Shown: piece by piece, positions 44,331-55,570 of the stretch | How positions within the stretch are numbered: position 1 is the first letter of the stretch | Layout of the letters: each line of letters begins with the position of its first letter | Assembly (NCBI GenBank): GCA_025024175.1 | Contig: QCXZ01000064.1 | Coordinates: forward strand, 52,039,325 to 52,103,324 | Source of the DNA: Rhyzopertha dominica | Lineage: Eukaryota; Arthropoda; Insecta; Coleoptera; Bostrichidae | Length of the DNA stretch: 64,000 nt | Direction of reading: 5' to 3' | The notes under the pieces: model-generated | What the model was told of the DNA's origin: nothing | What the model saw: the letters and a program-made list of their open reading frames with translations, nothing else | Database searches by the model: none | Translations under genes and position numbers: made by a program

Positions 44331-45373
44331 TTATCTGTATTAATCTATTATATTTGCTGATGCCAATGTTGAACTCTGCGACCTGTCGAATGTGAGAATT
44401 CGGAACAAAATCGCGTACTAAACTTTTGCATAAACTATCGCGGTCAGACAAGATAGCGTCTTATAACAACCTCGATTTCCTTTTGACCCGCTACCCATAG
44501 AGATATTTAGTACAAAACCAGATATTTACATACCCTGAATTGAACAGTTTGGACGCAGTTGAATTTTCGATCGATACTTGGCGGTGGTTTACAGAACGGG
44601 TCGCTAAACGTGAGTGGCTTCTGTTTCGTAATCAAAGGTAGCAGGTGGAACCTGCCTTTCAAGGTTATGCGAAACGATGTTCAGATATGATGTATAGGAA
44701 GATTCTGGTATAATTCCTAAATTGAAGCAATTATTAGCAGATGTACGAGTATAGCAATTACGGCAATTAGTGTCTTTTTCGATAAAATATAGATGTACTT
44801 TACATACAGAGCGGGACAAACGAACGTGTATATTTTTTTTTCATATCAATCATAACCATTAAAAATGTAAGAAGTATTTTAAAGTAAATGCGCAATTAGG
44901 ATTGCTTTCCTTTATATACTTTACTGGGAAAGCAATATTCGAACTGTTAATGAGTATAACCAGAATTAAACTAAATTTTTGATTAATACATAGAGACTGG
45001 TTTTTAACAAAGTCAAAATTTGATAGTTTTGGTAAAGTATAAAATGTTAACTTGCCACTAAGTGTCACAGGTCGGATTAGTTTGATCTCAGAACTACAGC
45101 TTCTTATTTTCTGATTTGGGAGTGATCCGAAAATGATGTGTCAGATGGCTCATTGTGATAGTACTTTGAATAGATATTGAATTAGCCACAGTACAACAAC
45201 GCTTAAAGATTAATGCTTGATATTTTGTATATATGATCTACAAATGCCAGTTAACTAACTGCTAGAAACATTCAGGCAACCAGTTAGAAATAGGTCAGAG
45301 GCAGAGCATACGGATCAACCCTCGTATAAAGAAGTATAAAGTGCTTCCTACATTATAATTACATAATAGTAAA
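44331..45373. other. Synaptotagmin intron, no feature seen
   Basis: AT-rich sequence without a supportable element boundary or exon. Confidence 0.4.
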
Positions 45374-45571
45374 GTGATCAGCTGTTCAATTGTCGTAGAC
45401 AACAGGGCTAATAAACAATCAAAAGACAACATCTTCATATCCCCGACAACCAAAGTAAAAAACCACAAGGATATTATTGTAAAAGGTAGAGAACCGAGAA
45501 GAGTTCGTTTTGATCATTCACTTTACGAAAGTCTTGTCAAAAAGACTTCGTTGTCAGATGCAATTTGTTAG
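45374..45571 (+). CDS. Unassigned exon-like frame with basic C-terminus
   Basis: An open frame of about 65 codons ends at TAG and reads NIFISPTTKVKNHKDIIVKG then REPRRVRFDHSLYESLVKK. Its composition looks coding rather than intronic (few Leu/Phe/Ile runs; many charged residues), and a possible acceptor (GTCGTAG) lies at its start. It is on the same strand as, and inside, the 19-kb synaptotagmin intron. It could be an alternative terminal exon, part of a nested gene, or a remnant of a retrogene. No family is recognised. Confidence 0.3.
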   Translation: MISCSIVVDNRANKQSKDNIFISPTTKVKNHKDIIVKGREPRRVRFDHSLYESLVKKTSLSDAIC

Positions 45572-45725
45572 TGTGTAGCTTAGGTTCTCAGAATATAAAT
45601 AGCATATCTACCTTTGAGCTTTGATACTTCAAATTTCTGCTGATGTATATGACGGGCTGTCAGCTGTTACATCCAGACCGAGAAAAAGGGAAGAAAATTG
45701 ATAAATTTGTTTGGGCTCTCTTATA

Positions 45726-46652
45726 CAGGGTCCGGCATAAAAACCTGACGATTTTTGAGGGATAATAATTAAAGTGTGTTTCGTACAATTAAAACATGTA
45801 ATATATCAAATTAAAGATCAAATTTTGCAATTTACAGTGAATTACATAGATTACTCACAAAGTTTTTTTTATTTGAAGATTATGTCATCCAAATGTTTTC
45901 CGTTACTCCTCACACACTCACTTAACCTAATTCTAAAATTTGCCATTGCTCGCTCAATCATCACTTGTGGAATTGCTTCAATTATGCCGAACTTTGAAAC
46001 CGCACACTACACTGTAACATATTGACTGTGAAGTGGTTTTTCAAAAATTTCCCGTGGATTATTGGGAGCCCAATAACGGTAATTTTGTTTATTCACAAAT
46101 CCCGACAAATGAAAATGTGCCTCGTCACTTGAAAGAATAATGGCATCCTGGTGGACATTTTTGAGCATGATCTCGCAAGCGTCTTTGCGAGATGCCCAAT
46201 CATTTGCATTAAGTTGTTGCACTAACATCATCTTATACGGATGGAATTTCAGGTCGGAATGAAGAATTCGTCGTACACTTCGATCAGAAATGGCTAGCGC
46301 AACAGCATGTTTCGCTGCTGAACGTCGTGGAGACCGTGTAACAGGTACTCATACCGCGTTAATGTTTTCAGGCGTTCTCACAGTCCGTTTTCGTCCTGTT
46401 GGTTTCGTTTTTAAAGCAGACAACGTGTTCCTAAAATTCTTTATCCACAACAAGATCGTATTCCTGCCGGGAACGGGCGCGTGTCGATTTAAATTGAAAG
46501 GTCTGCGAAATAAACGCTGTGTTAAAATAACTGAGTCAATACTGAAATGGCAAGAATAGACCTGTCGATGTACAACATTTTCACCTTCTCAATGACAGTG
46601 GTACCAACATAACAATTACTACAAAATCGTCAAATTAATATGCCGGACCCGG
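45726..46652 (-). mobile_element. Internally deleted mariner element
   Basis: Ends CAGGGTCCGGCAT (45726) and ATGCCGGACCCGG (to 46652) are inverted and flanked by TA on both sides. On the minus strand the transposase reads VRRILHSDLKFHPYKMMLVQ, ASRKDACEIMLKNV and ILSSDEAHFHLSGFVNKQNY (first catalytic Asp in SDEAHF), then RYWAPNNPREIFEKPLHSQY. It then jumps, after CAVSKFGII, straight to ERAMANFRIRLSECV and HLDDIIFK, the family's C-terminus. The second and third catalytic residues are removed by an in-frame-looking internal deletion of roughly 120 codons relative to usual mariners. The N-terminal HTH is also missing. Confidence 0.88.
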
Positions 46653-46654
46653 TA

Positions 46655-47990
46655 TAAGACCTCAACAGATAGGAAAATGTTTTAGATCACACAACAATGT
46701 ATGAAAATGTTCTGTATTGGATTAATGAAAACTATGTTCATTAACTGCCTGCCTTTATAATAGTTTCTGGTATAATTAAGTATGATATAAATAATGCAAA
46801 TGCTTGAACGAACATGAAATTTATGATCTTCTGGACAGAACCATGCCTCGTCAGCCATTATTTTATTACGCCCATCACATTTTTAGAATTGAACGCCTAT
46901 AGGTATCCACACAGTTGAAATAAGGAAATAACCTTCGAAAAAATAGCTCTTGCGAATGCTATCGATTAAGGGATGGTTGTGATTAATATTTTCATGTCAT
47001 TCTGGTATTTTATAATCATAGAAATCATATTAGTTGTTACGCGTATGTGTTTTAACACAAGGAATACTAAACACCGAAGTAAACTGATAAAGTGATATTC
47101 CTTACGCTATAAAGCGATGTTAATTAGTTATGGATACTAACAACCAAATGTTTAAATAATGAAAATTTAATTTTTCAATCCACCGTACAAGAAAGAGTGT
47201 CGGGTTTCGAGTGGTGGCATTCGACCCGAGAGGACGTGTTTTTGAGCGCTATGAAGTGACTACCTAAGATCTGTGTGTTTGTTTTAATTTGTGAATAAAA
47301 AAGGCTACAATCGGCACACATTAATTAAAAGTGAATGACGATTGGGTGTACGTATATGTGCCGTGTGTCGTTTGTTGGGCTGGCCAGCAAGAAAGGGGAG
47401 GGATTCAACGCCGATCACGCCAACATTAGCCGGTGTTTTGATAAGCAGCTAAGTTTTAGTATAATTGTATATAATAAGAACATCATTTGTCTCATAAACA
47501 ATAACAACTTCCCAAATTCAATATAAGATATGTATTTTTTCCTTTAGAATAAATGTAGCAGCATCCTACAAAATTTTACCTCTTACGGTGTCGGATGGCA
47601 AATAGCACGCCCTTAACAAGTATAAAGTCGGCAAAAAGGCTCTGATTCTGGGAAATAGCCTGGACCGGAGATAGCAAGTTGTTTATGTTTAAGAGGGTAA
47701 CACGCAGAGAAATGGGCATGTTCAAAAATAGGTCAAAATGTAATTGTATCGACTTGTTTCAAGCGCGATAACGATATCTAGAAAACTCACATAGCATTAA
47801 AGAAGCTTAAAAAACAAATACATACCGTAGTAGGAAGAAGTAGAACGAACAACTAACCAGCAAAATAATAAAAACTACTTTCGTCTTTTCAGGCGTTCTT
47901 TCAGAAAAAAAAACAAACAAAGAAATCTCTTACAGTAACAACGAATCAACGAAAGAAAACAAGAAGATAGATGTATAAGGAAAATGTAAT
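46655..47990. other. Synaptotagmin intron, no feature seen
   Basis: No element ends or exons could be supported. The frame near 47335 has no recognisable motif. Confidence 0.4.
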
Positions 47991-48005
47991 AATCTGGCAA
48001 CGTAT

Positions 48006-49109
48006 TTGGTATTGTTGGACTACTCTAGAGCTTTTGACACTATCGATCACGAGGTTCTTAAGGGTGTGCTGCATTATGTAGGTTTTGGGGAGAATGCCGT
48101 GTCTCTACTAATGAGCTACGTCACTAATCGTTATCAGGCTGTAAAAGTGTCTGATCATGTATCATCTTTCAGGCAAATAAAGTCGGGTGTGCCTCAGGGA
48201 TCGATTTTGGGCCCGCTTTTGTTTATAATTTATACGTCGACTCTTCCTAGCGCCCTGAAGTACTGTAAAGCACAGTTCTATGCAGATGACTCTCAAATAT
48301 ATTATTCTTTCAAAGTGAATGAACAGGTTCTAGCTCTCAAAAAAATAAACGAAGATCTGGAGAGATTACGTGATATGTCTGATCGACACTCGCTTTGTTT
48401 AAATCCTAATAAATCTGTGGTAATGTTATTCGGTGGAAGAGTCAATAAAGACAAACTAACTAACTTTGAAATACAAATTTCTGATTCTAGGCTGAATGTA
48501 TCTGATGTATCTAAAAGCCTCGGTCTTTATATTGACTCTACATTTCGCTTTAGAACTCACATTTCAAAGTGTTTGCAGAGCGCTTATTGTAGCCTTAAAA
48601 AAATTTATCACAATCGCCATCTTTTAAATGTTAGAACGAAGAGCATTCTTTGTAATAGCTTAGTACTATCTAAGCTAGACTTCTGCGACGTGATCTACGC
48701 ACCTTGTTTGAATTCTTTAGATAAAAAGCGTATACAAAAATTGCAAAATTCTTGTATACGTTTGATTTTTGGCGTTGGGAGGCGGTGTAGTGTGAAGGGA
48801 AGATTGAGAGAGTTGGGGTGGCTAGACATGAGTCGCAGGCGGGATTTCCATGCGGCCTGTTTCTTTCACAAGGTCATTAAAAGTCAGGTTCCTCGTTATT
48901 TGTATAATGATATAACTTTCCGGATGGACATACATAATCTCGGTTTGAGACACAGGGGATTGATTACTATACCTGCTCACTCTACTGAATTTGCAAAACG
49001 TTCATTTATGTATAATGTAGCAAAAACTTACAATAACATCCCCGAGTGTCTCAAAGTGCTTAGTTGTTCCGGATTTAAGCGGAGTTTAAGACGGGTCTTA
49101 TTGCAGTAA
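48006..49109 (+). CDS. LINE-A reverse transcriptase, C-terminal 367 residues
   Basis: The frame opens inside RT motif A: LVLLDYSRAFDTIDHEVL carries the first catalytic Asp. Motif B is SGVPQGSILGPLLFIIYTS and motif C is FYADDSQIYYSF, whose Asp pair completes the catalytic triad. The RT thumb and a C-terminal extension follow, including RIQKLQNSCIRLIFGV, typical of jockey/CR1-type ORF2 proteins. No stop or frameshift occurs over 367 codons. The endonuclease and RT fingers are lost by 5' truncation; there is no native start (the frame begins at a TTG and has a stop at 47976). The clade was not determined beyond a jockey/CR1-like look. Confidence 0.88.
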   Translation: MVLLDYSRAFDTIDHEVLKGVLHYVGFGENAVSLLMSYVTNRYQAVKVSDHVSSFRQIKSGVPQGSILGPLLFIIYTSTLPSALKYCKAQFYADDSQIYYSFKVNEQVLALKKINEDLERLRDMSDRHSLCLNPNKSVVMLFGGRVNKDKLTNFEIQISDSRLNVSDVSKSLGLYIDSTFRFRTHISKCLQSAYCSLKKIYHNRHLLNVRTKSILCNSLVLSKLDFCDVIYAPCLNSLDKKRIQKLQNSCIRLIFGVGRRCSVKGRLRELGWLDMSRRRDFHAACFFHKVIKSQVPRYLYNDITFRMDIHNLGLRHRGLITIPAHSTEFAKRSFMYNVAKTYNNIPECLKVLSCSGFKRSLRRVLLQ

Positions 49110-49227
49110 TAATGATGCGGGTCTGTGGTGGAATGCACTTTCATCATTGGGTTATCTTGATTTTGATATATTATGATGGGGTGGCGGAAGCATGTGACGT
49201 GGGCATGATTGAAGCTATATATGTCTG

Positions 49228-49232
49228 ATAGG

Positions 49233-49286
<54 letters not shown>

Positions 49287-49300
49287 TGTGTGTGAGTGTG
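49228..49300. repeat. (GT)n microsatellite in LINE-A 3' UTR
   Basis: A long GT run with a few interruptions lies between the LINE stop codon and its tail. Confidence 0.9.
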
Positions 49301-49502
49301 TGAATTAGAGCGTGAGGTGTATGACTATCTAGTTTTAAGACTTTGGGGTTAAGTGGGAGAGCAGGCTGCTGCTGCTTCACGGTTGTGGCAGACTGAACTT
49401 CGCCCTAGAACAGTAATTGTTTACTTTAAAAACTTAATTTTTCTTTGTTTTTCTTGCTGTTCAATAAAGGCAATTTATTATTATTATTATTATTATTATA
49501 AG

Positions 49503-50586
49503 CCCAAATATTAATACAGCTTGTAGTTACCTCACGATCGGCGACACACCAAATAATTGCTATCAACTCTTAGATATCTTCATAATGTGTTCTAGTGTTA
49601 GATTCTTGTAATGTTGATATTGTTGGTGTTGTAACACTGATATAGTTCCGTGTGTCTAAAAAAAAGTGTATACAAGGAATCACACAATTGTGGTACAGAA
49701 AATCTCGGGAGACGGCAACCACCTTCGAAGTACATTGAGTCACCGAATGTACGGGGAGAACACTACCCGACAAGAACACAAAAGCCACCCAAGAAAAATA
49801 AGAAGAAAAGCTGGAAAAAGAAATCATAGTGACAAGAAAGGAAAGAAGCAGTAAGTAAGAAAGCACTGTACAGAAACCAGGAAAACATGGAAAGAAGTCC
49901 AGCCACAAAAAATTGGGATAGTCCTAAAGAAGCTCCAATGTATAGAAAAGAAAAGAAACTAATACACAGGACGAGAAAATTTCCGATGGAGTAATATCAT
50001 CCCATCTAGAGACCCAACAAGTGAATGGATAAGCACATACTAAATCACTCAAAGTATCGACATCAAGAAGCAGCAACATAAACAGGTATCAAACGATTAT
50101 TTTAACTTCTAAGATTTTAAGTTCATAAAGTGTTCCAGTGCTAAGTTCTTGCGTTTACATTGTTATTGTGATTATCGTTACAGTGAAGTAAGTAGTTCCG
50201 TGTATCTAGACAAGTGTATATACAAGGAATCACTTATTCGTGAAAAAATCCAGCAAGACCGAAACTACCAAATATACGTTGAGAACATTACCAACCGAAA
50301 CACAAATATCTTGTAAGACAAATAAGAAGAAAAACTACAAATCACAGACGAAACATATGCTCAGAGGGACCTTGAAAGAAACTATTCAAGAACCACACAC
50401 AACAACAGAAAAGAGTAAAATACCAACAACGGTAGAGAAAATCATAGCAAAATCAAACGTAACTGAAGAAAAAACAATGGTCAGAAATTGCAAAAGACAA
50501 GAAAACAATAAATAAGGAAGTCCTAAAGTTGTAAACAATCTCAGGCAGCAGCTCGTCCGAGGAAGAACAAGAACAATGCAGCCGAA
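49503..50586. repeat. Two diverged tandem copies of a 0.5-kb sequence
   Basis: AGTTCCGTGTGTCTA...AAGTGTATACAAGGAATCAC near 49645-49682 recurs as AGTTCCGTGTATCTAGACAAGTGTATATACAAGGAATCAC near 50192-50234. Similar text lies on both sides, including GTGTTCTAGTGTTAGATTCTTG against GTGTTCCAGTGCTAAGTTCTTG and AATAAGAAGAAAA. The period is about 550 bases. No protein is recognised. The layout resembles tandem promoter monomers of some non-LTR elements, but no such element follows directly. Confidence 0.55.
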
Positions 50587-50815
50587 CTAACTATCATCCA
50601 ACACGGATGTTAATAAAAAAGTATCCGCTGGTTGGATGCCCTAAAAACCTCCCCATTCCAGTCCCCAATCTCCTGTAACATGCGCTACGTGGGAGCCCAC
50701 TAGCAACAAGCGTGTAACCCCTCCAACCCAACGTAGACGTAGCCGGCCCGGCGGTATATATGGGAGCGGCAGAAATGCCTACCGTACGCTGGTTCAATCA
50801 ATCAAATTAATCAAA
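50587..50815. other. GC-rich block with TATA-like motif, unassigned
   Basis: A sharply GC-richer block (GTAGCCGGCCCGGCGGTATATATGGGAGC near 50735-50762) sits in AT-rich DNA. It could be the regulatory part of a retroelement, perhaps linked to the tandem copies on its left. Element ends could not be read. Confidence 0.3.
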
Positions 50816-51018
50816 ATCATACAAGAAAAAGTGTGGTGTATTATAATTTTTTGGAAGCGATATACCCATTTCAGTTTACAAGATAAATACATATCGCTAA
50901 TTACTATTTATTGTTTACATTATCTCTTGCGCAATGTGTGGCGCTGAAATTACTTAAATATAGCCCGGGACCCTGTATACCTGAGGGTGTAGGGTGTATG
51001 TTTATTTNATGTTTGTGC

Positions 51019-51284
51019 CAGTGGCGTAGCCAGAAAATTACCTGGGGGGGGGGGGGGCAAAGCTCCAAAAACAAGAAAAANGTTAAGTACAAACACAAGA
51101 AAAAACCAGAAGAGGTGTGACTTAAATTTTAATGTTTAATTTGCTAAATTGTTTATTATAAACAAATCAAATAGTTTGCAACAAATTTGTACTCTTAAAT
51201 GTAAAAAGCTGCTATTCCATTATCAAAATAATTTAGTTTCTGGGGGGGGACGATTGTCCCTCTGCCCCTTTGGCTAAGCCACTG
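51019..51284. mobile_element. hAT-type MITE inserted in a LINE
   Basis: The ends are CAGTGGCGTAGCCAG (51019) and the complement of CAGTGGCTTAGCCAAAGG (to 51284). The flanks are GTTTGTGC (51011-51018) and GTTCGTGC (51285-51292), an 8-base duplication with one mismatch. The 266-base interior has poly-G tracts near both ends and no coding. The flanking frame of the minus-strand LINE reads KFVH on both sides, so the MITE interrupted the LINE after it landed. One n lies inside and one just outside. Confidence 0.88.
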
Positions 51285-52650
51285 GTTCGTGCACAAACTT
51301 CCTCCATGCTTTCTTGTCCTTAGCCAACGCCTTTGCTTCCATCACTGTGATGCCCCTTCTCTGTATTGTCTTCTCAATTACATCGTTCCAGGTTTTAATA
51401 GCTTTGCCTCTTGCCCTGAGTTTTTGCTTCCCATACTTCTCTAACTGGTATTCCATGTTCCATTCTTATTAGGTTGCCAAACCGTCTCACCTGACTCTTC
51501 TCTATACTATTTATGATGGGTTATACCTTTAGTTGTTCTCTTATTACTGAATTGCGAACCCTGGTTATACCCATGACTCTCCGCAAATATATCATTTCCA
51601 TTTTTTGTATTATGCTTTTTAATCTTTGACTCAGTACCCACCTTTCGCTTCCAAATATTAGTGTAGGCACGTATACTGTTTTATATACGTTCATTTTTAC
51701 TTCCCTGGATATTTCCCTCTTAGCTAGAAAACTGTTCCTCAGTGAATGGTACAGTCGAGACGATTTGCTGTATTTCTGTAATTTCAGCTTCTTGATCCCC
51801 AGTGGCGCTGATGTTCACTCCTAGATATTTTTAAGAGTCAACTTGTTCTAGTGTGGTGTTATTAATTTTGTTGTTCATCTTCTCTCTTACTTTGCCCATC
51901 ATCATCATCACTTTTGTCTTTGTTTCGTTTATCTTCATATTTCTGCTTGCCGGTGCCGGTGATTAAGGTTGTCTCCGAGTTCATTCTCGTTGTTGGCTAG
52001 TATGGCCAAATCATCTGCAAATGCGCATTCTTTTATCCAAACTGGTTTAAGATTTTTATGTCCCACATATATTCTACTGGTCATGTTAGTTGTCTCTTTT
52101 ATCACATCATCCATTACCAAGTTAAACAACCCTGGGCTCAGGACTCCGCCTTGTCTTAATCCCTGATTAACTGCAAATTCAACAGATACAACATTGTCCG
52201 TTCTTACATAATTTCTGGTATTTTGGAATATGCTCATGACTGCATTTATCATCTTCGGATGTACATTTCTCCTTTTTAGGCTATTAAATACTTCATATCT
52301 GGGTACTCTATCAAATGCTTTTTCGATATCTACGAAAGTTATACATATTCTTTTTCCTGTGCTTTTTATCTGACATGTCCGCTGTTTCAATGTGAATATG
52401 TGGTCGTGTATGCTTCTGCCTCTCCTAAAACCACTTTGTGCTTGTTCCATTTGCTTTTCAGTTGCTTTTCTCAATCTCTGCTCCAAAATTCGTTCATACA
52501 CTTTACATGGCATACTTAGCAATGTGATGCCTCTGTAGTTTGCACAAATCGTCGTCCCCTTTCTTGTAGACTGGCAGAATAATACTCATTTTCCAGCCTC
52601 GAGGTATCGTCCCATCGTTTAATATCCTGTTGTAGAGCTTGGTAAGGAAG
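51285..52650 (-). pseudogene. RTE-like LINE reverse transcriptase, dead and truncated (LINE-B)
   Basis: The minus-strand frame at 52522-51935 reads ERILEQRLRKATEKQMEQAQ, SGFRRGRSIHDHIF, FVDIEKAFDRVPR (motif A), QGLRQGGVLSPGLFNLVMDD (motif B) and ECAFADDLAILANNENE (motif C, FADD). This wording is typical of RTE-type elements. Upstream, IPRGWKMSIILPVYKKG lies in another frame (frameshift near 52545). Downstream the frame shifts again near 51945 into KINETKTKVMMM and YLGVNISATGD, and the C-terminal part AWRKFVHEP adjoins the hAT MITE. The 5' part, including the endonuclease, is missing beyond about 52650. Several frameshifts and stops make it inactive. Confidence 0.85.
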
Positions 52651-52654
52651 CTGA

Positions 52655-54236
52655 AATTACTTAGTAATACATAATTATAAAGCGATTAAGATAAATGCAA
52701 TAACAGATCCTTGCGGAAAATGATAGCTTCTAAGATATATTATTGCTGTATTTTATATTTTGAAGTCTATCCCAAATGTAATACCACAATAATCTGACTG
52801 ACACTGGATTGAAATCTGTATGATGGGGTACTCCATTGAATGCTTTTTGTAGGCTAACAAAGCAACAACAGTTAAGTTGCTATCATAGCGCCCGTTTGTG
52901 TCATCAATAAATGTCAATATTGCAGCTGTACAGCCGTGATAAAGCGTTAATCCAGAAAGCTGGTGACATGTATTTCAAATTGATTAAATCAAATCCTTAC
53001 TAATTTTTGTAGACTAGTAGGTATACAGAATGAATTTTGGAACAAAGACAAATTCTGTAAATTTTAATCGAAATTGAAACGTGACAAAGGCACATTCGGT
53101 ACGTGCACGAGCGTATTGTTTGAGGCGCGATGTAATTGTACCAGGTATGTCCGTCCACGCCACGAGGCTAGCGCATGCAGTTGAATAGGAGCAGAAATAG
53201 CAGTCGCTTTCCTGGTTGGTGAAATGATTAAAATTTGGCCCTCAAAGTCAGTTAAACAATTGTTAGTTATTAATTTGTTTATAAAGTAATCGATTAACCA
53301 TACGCATCAAAATGGCATGTTCGGGCAAATTTTTGTTAAAACTACCATTATTTTTAATAAGGTAGTACCTTTTTAAGGTTTTTGATGTGTCCAAACTCGA
53401 GAAAATAGACCATTCCCCCTTTGCCGTTTCTAGGAGGAAAACATGGTTCTTTTATATGAAGGGATAAGAAACATTGGAAATGACTGCGTTTTCTGCGTGA
53501 AATCCTCACTCGTCGATTAGAATTGATTCATCCGATCAATGATTTCCCTCATACAAATTGGATAGGTGAATAAGATACACATATAACAGCTCGGATAGAT
53601 TTGTGTTTTGTCCTGCTAAAGAGTTGGCAAGGAAAGGAATAAAAAAAGGTAATTTGCAAGTCGAGGGCTGTTCTGATGTGTTTCTCGATCACATTTAGAA
53701 TAGCTTTGGTTAGCTTTACCAATTTTTGTGCTTGAGGATACGAGCAAAATGGCAGATTTCTGCCATAGCAAGTAATTTATGTTTACAACATTTTAAGTTA
53801 GTCTCGTTCAATTCATTATCCAGAATGGTAACGCGTGTTGTTTTGGTGCATANCGCGNTGTAAAGTAATTGAAGTAAGATTCGACAAAGTCCGTTGAAAG
53901 TGTTTAGCATAATATTTGATGTTGTATTGAAAAATTAGATTCGCGGAGTCGTTCTAATGTAGTTCACATAAATTTCAGGTCAGTCACGCTTCACTCTAAC
54001 TTTTGGATACGATTTAGTTAATCAAGTTAGTCTCGCATTAATTGGGCTCAATTTAGTGATGTTTTTAAAGATTAATTGGATTAAACCATTCGTCGCAAGT
54101 TTCTTTCCCGGCGTTCTAATTATATTTTGTGAAAGGCGGTAGGAATACCTGTACATTATCTTGCGATTATCCAATGTAAAATGTAACTGATTCATTTTAC
54201 TGTAACTTTAGTTTGCTTCTCACCGCCAGGGTGCAT
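52655..54236. other. Synaptotagmin intron with a minor LINE scrap
   Basis: At 52770-52865 the minus strand reads FVSLQKAFNGVPHHTDFNP, a LINE RT motif A remnant with Asp lost. Otherwise no feature is seen. Two n bases lie near 53853. Confidence 0.4.
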
Positions 54237-55215
54237 TAAGGAAATGACCTGTAGTCTGACAAATTGGCATGCAACTGCATACTTCAATTTGACAGCAGGC
54301 CCCCAGCCACGGCACTTTTTACTAGCGAGCAAGAACCGACATACATTAAAATGCATGTCTATGCTGTGCTGTCTACACCTCAACCAACTGCAGATAGATC
54401 TATTTCGCTGTCATTACAGCTCATCAGTGCAGTGTAGGTCTAGTGTAGACAGCACGGCACAGAACTGGTTTTGCTTATATACCAAAGCAATGGTATGATC
54501 AAAGTAAGAATTTAGGATGGCAATGCCATCTGTCAGCATTACACTGGCATGATGAAAAAGCCACCTAGCTGCCTTAACGGGTACTACTTCCTAAAGGAAG
54601 TGACCTGTAGTCTGACAAATTGGCATGTAACTGCATACTTCAATTTGACAGCAGGCCCCCAGCCACGGCACTTTTTGCTAGCGGGCAAGAACCGACATAC
54701 ATTAAAATGCATGTCTATGCTGTGCCGTCTACACCTCAANCAACTGCAGATAGATCTATTTCGCTATCGTTACAGCTCATCAGTGCAGTNTAGGTCTAGT
54801 GTAGAGAGCACGGCACAGAACTGGTTTTACTTATATACCAAAGCAATAGTATGATGTAAGTAAGAATTTAGGATGCCAATGCCATCTGTCAGCATTACAC
54901 TGGCATGACGACAAAGCCACCTAGCTGTCTTAACGGGTACCAGTTCCTAAAGGAAGTGACTTCAATTTGACAGCAGGCCCCCACGGCACTTTTTGCTAGC
55001 GGGCAAGAACCGACCTACATTAAAATGCATGTCTATGCTGTGCTGTCTACATACCATTGCTTTGGTATATAAGCAAAATCAGTTCTGTGCCGTGCTGTCT
55101 ACATTAGACCTAAACTGCACAGATGAGCTGTAATGACAGCAAAATAGATCTATCTGCAGTTGGTTGAGGTGTAGACAGCACAGCATAGACAAGCATTTTA
55201 GTAATGTGGTTGAAA
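54237..55215. repeat. 356-bp tandem satellite with an inverted terminal piece
   Basis: TGACCTGTAGTCTGACAAATTGGCATG begins copies at 54245 and 54601, and a third copy begins at 54957, so the period is exactly 356 twice. Copies 1 and 2 are nearly identical. Copy 3 lacks about 35 bases after its first four. After GTGCTGTCTAC (about 55050) copy 3 switches to the reverse complement of the monomer (CATTGCTTTGGTATATAAGC through GGTTGAGGTGTAGACAGCAC). The array ends near 55215. Two n bases lie in copy 2. No coding function is seen; the frames in copies 1 and 2 are periodic by-products. Confidence 0.9.
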
Positions 55216-55570
55216 ACCACTACCCTGCTCTGTTCTGGTTCTCTGTGAGCTCTTTTATGTATCAAAGACTTTTTACAAATGCCTAGGATTCGTGCATCCC
55301 GTCGATTTAATGGAATAAATGATTTTCTAGAATACTGAAATACACGAAAACTTGGAATGACACCCTCATCAGTAATGCGAGTTTGAAGAAGACGGACTAA
55401 AGAAAAAGATGATCTGAGAACAATGCCTTTTGCAAATTACGTAAAATGAATCTTGAAGTGCATATATATCGTACGCCATGTTAAAAAAACATATTTGTAG
55501 GTAGAGAATTTCAAGTCTGAAATTAGAATCTTAGGAGTCACCCCCAAAACGCTTCTATCCAAGGTTATTC

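Larger units (their letters stand above)
47991..49502 (+). mobile_element. 5'-truncated non-LTR retrotransposon (LINE-A)
   Basis: The coding part (48006-49109) is followed by a roughly 390-base 3' UTR with a (GT)n tract. The UTR ends in CAATAAAGGCAATTTATT and a (TTA/ATT)n tail at 49479-49500. The 5' end is cut within the RT, the usual outcome of target-primed reverse transcription. The RT-to-end frame is uninterrupted, so this is a relatively young copy compared with the other LINEs here. It lies in the 19-kb synaptotagmin intron in the gene's orientation. Confidence 0.85.

Noticed and set aside
49171..49380. Minus-strand frame with a Thr-His repeat
   Set aside because: It is the (GT)n microsatellite of LINE-A read in one frame.
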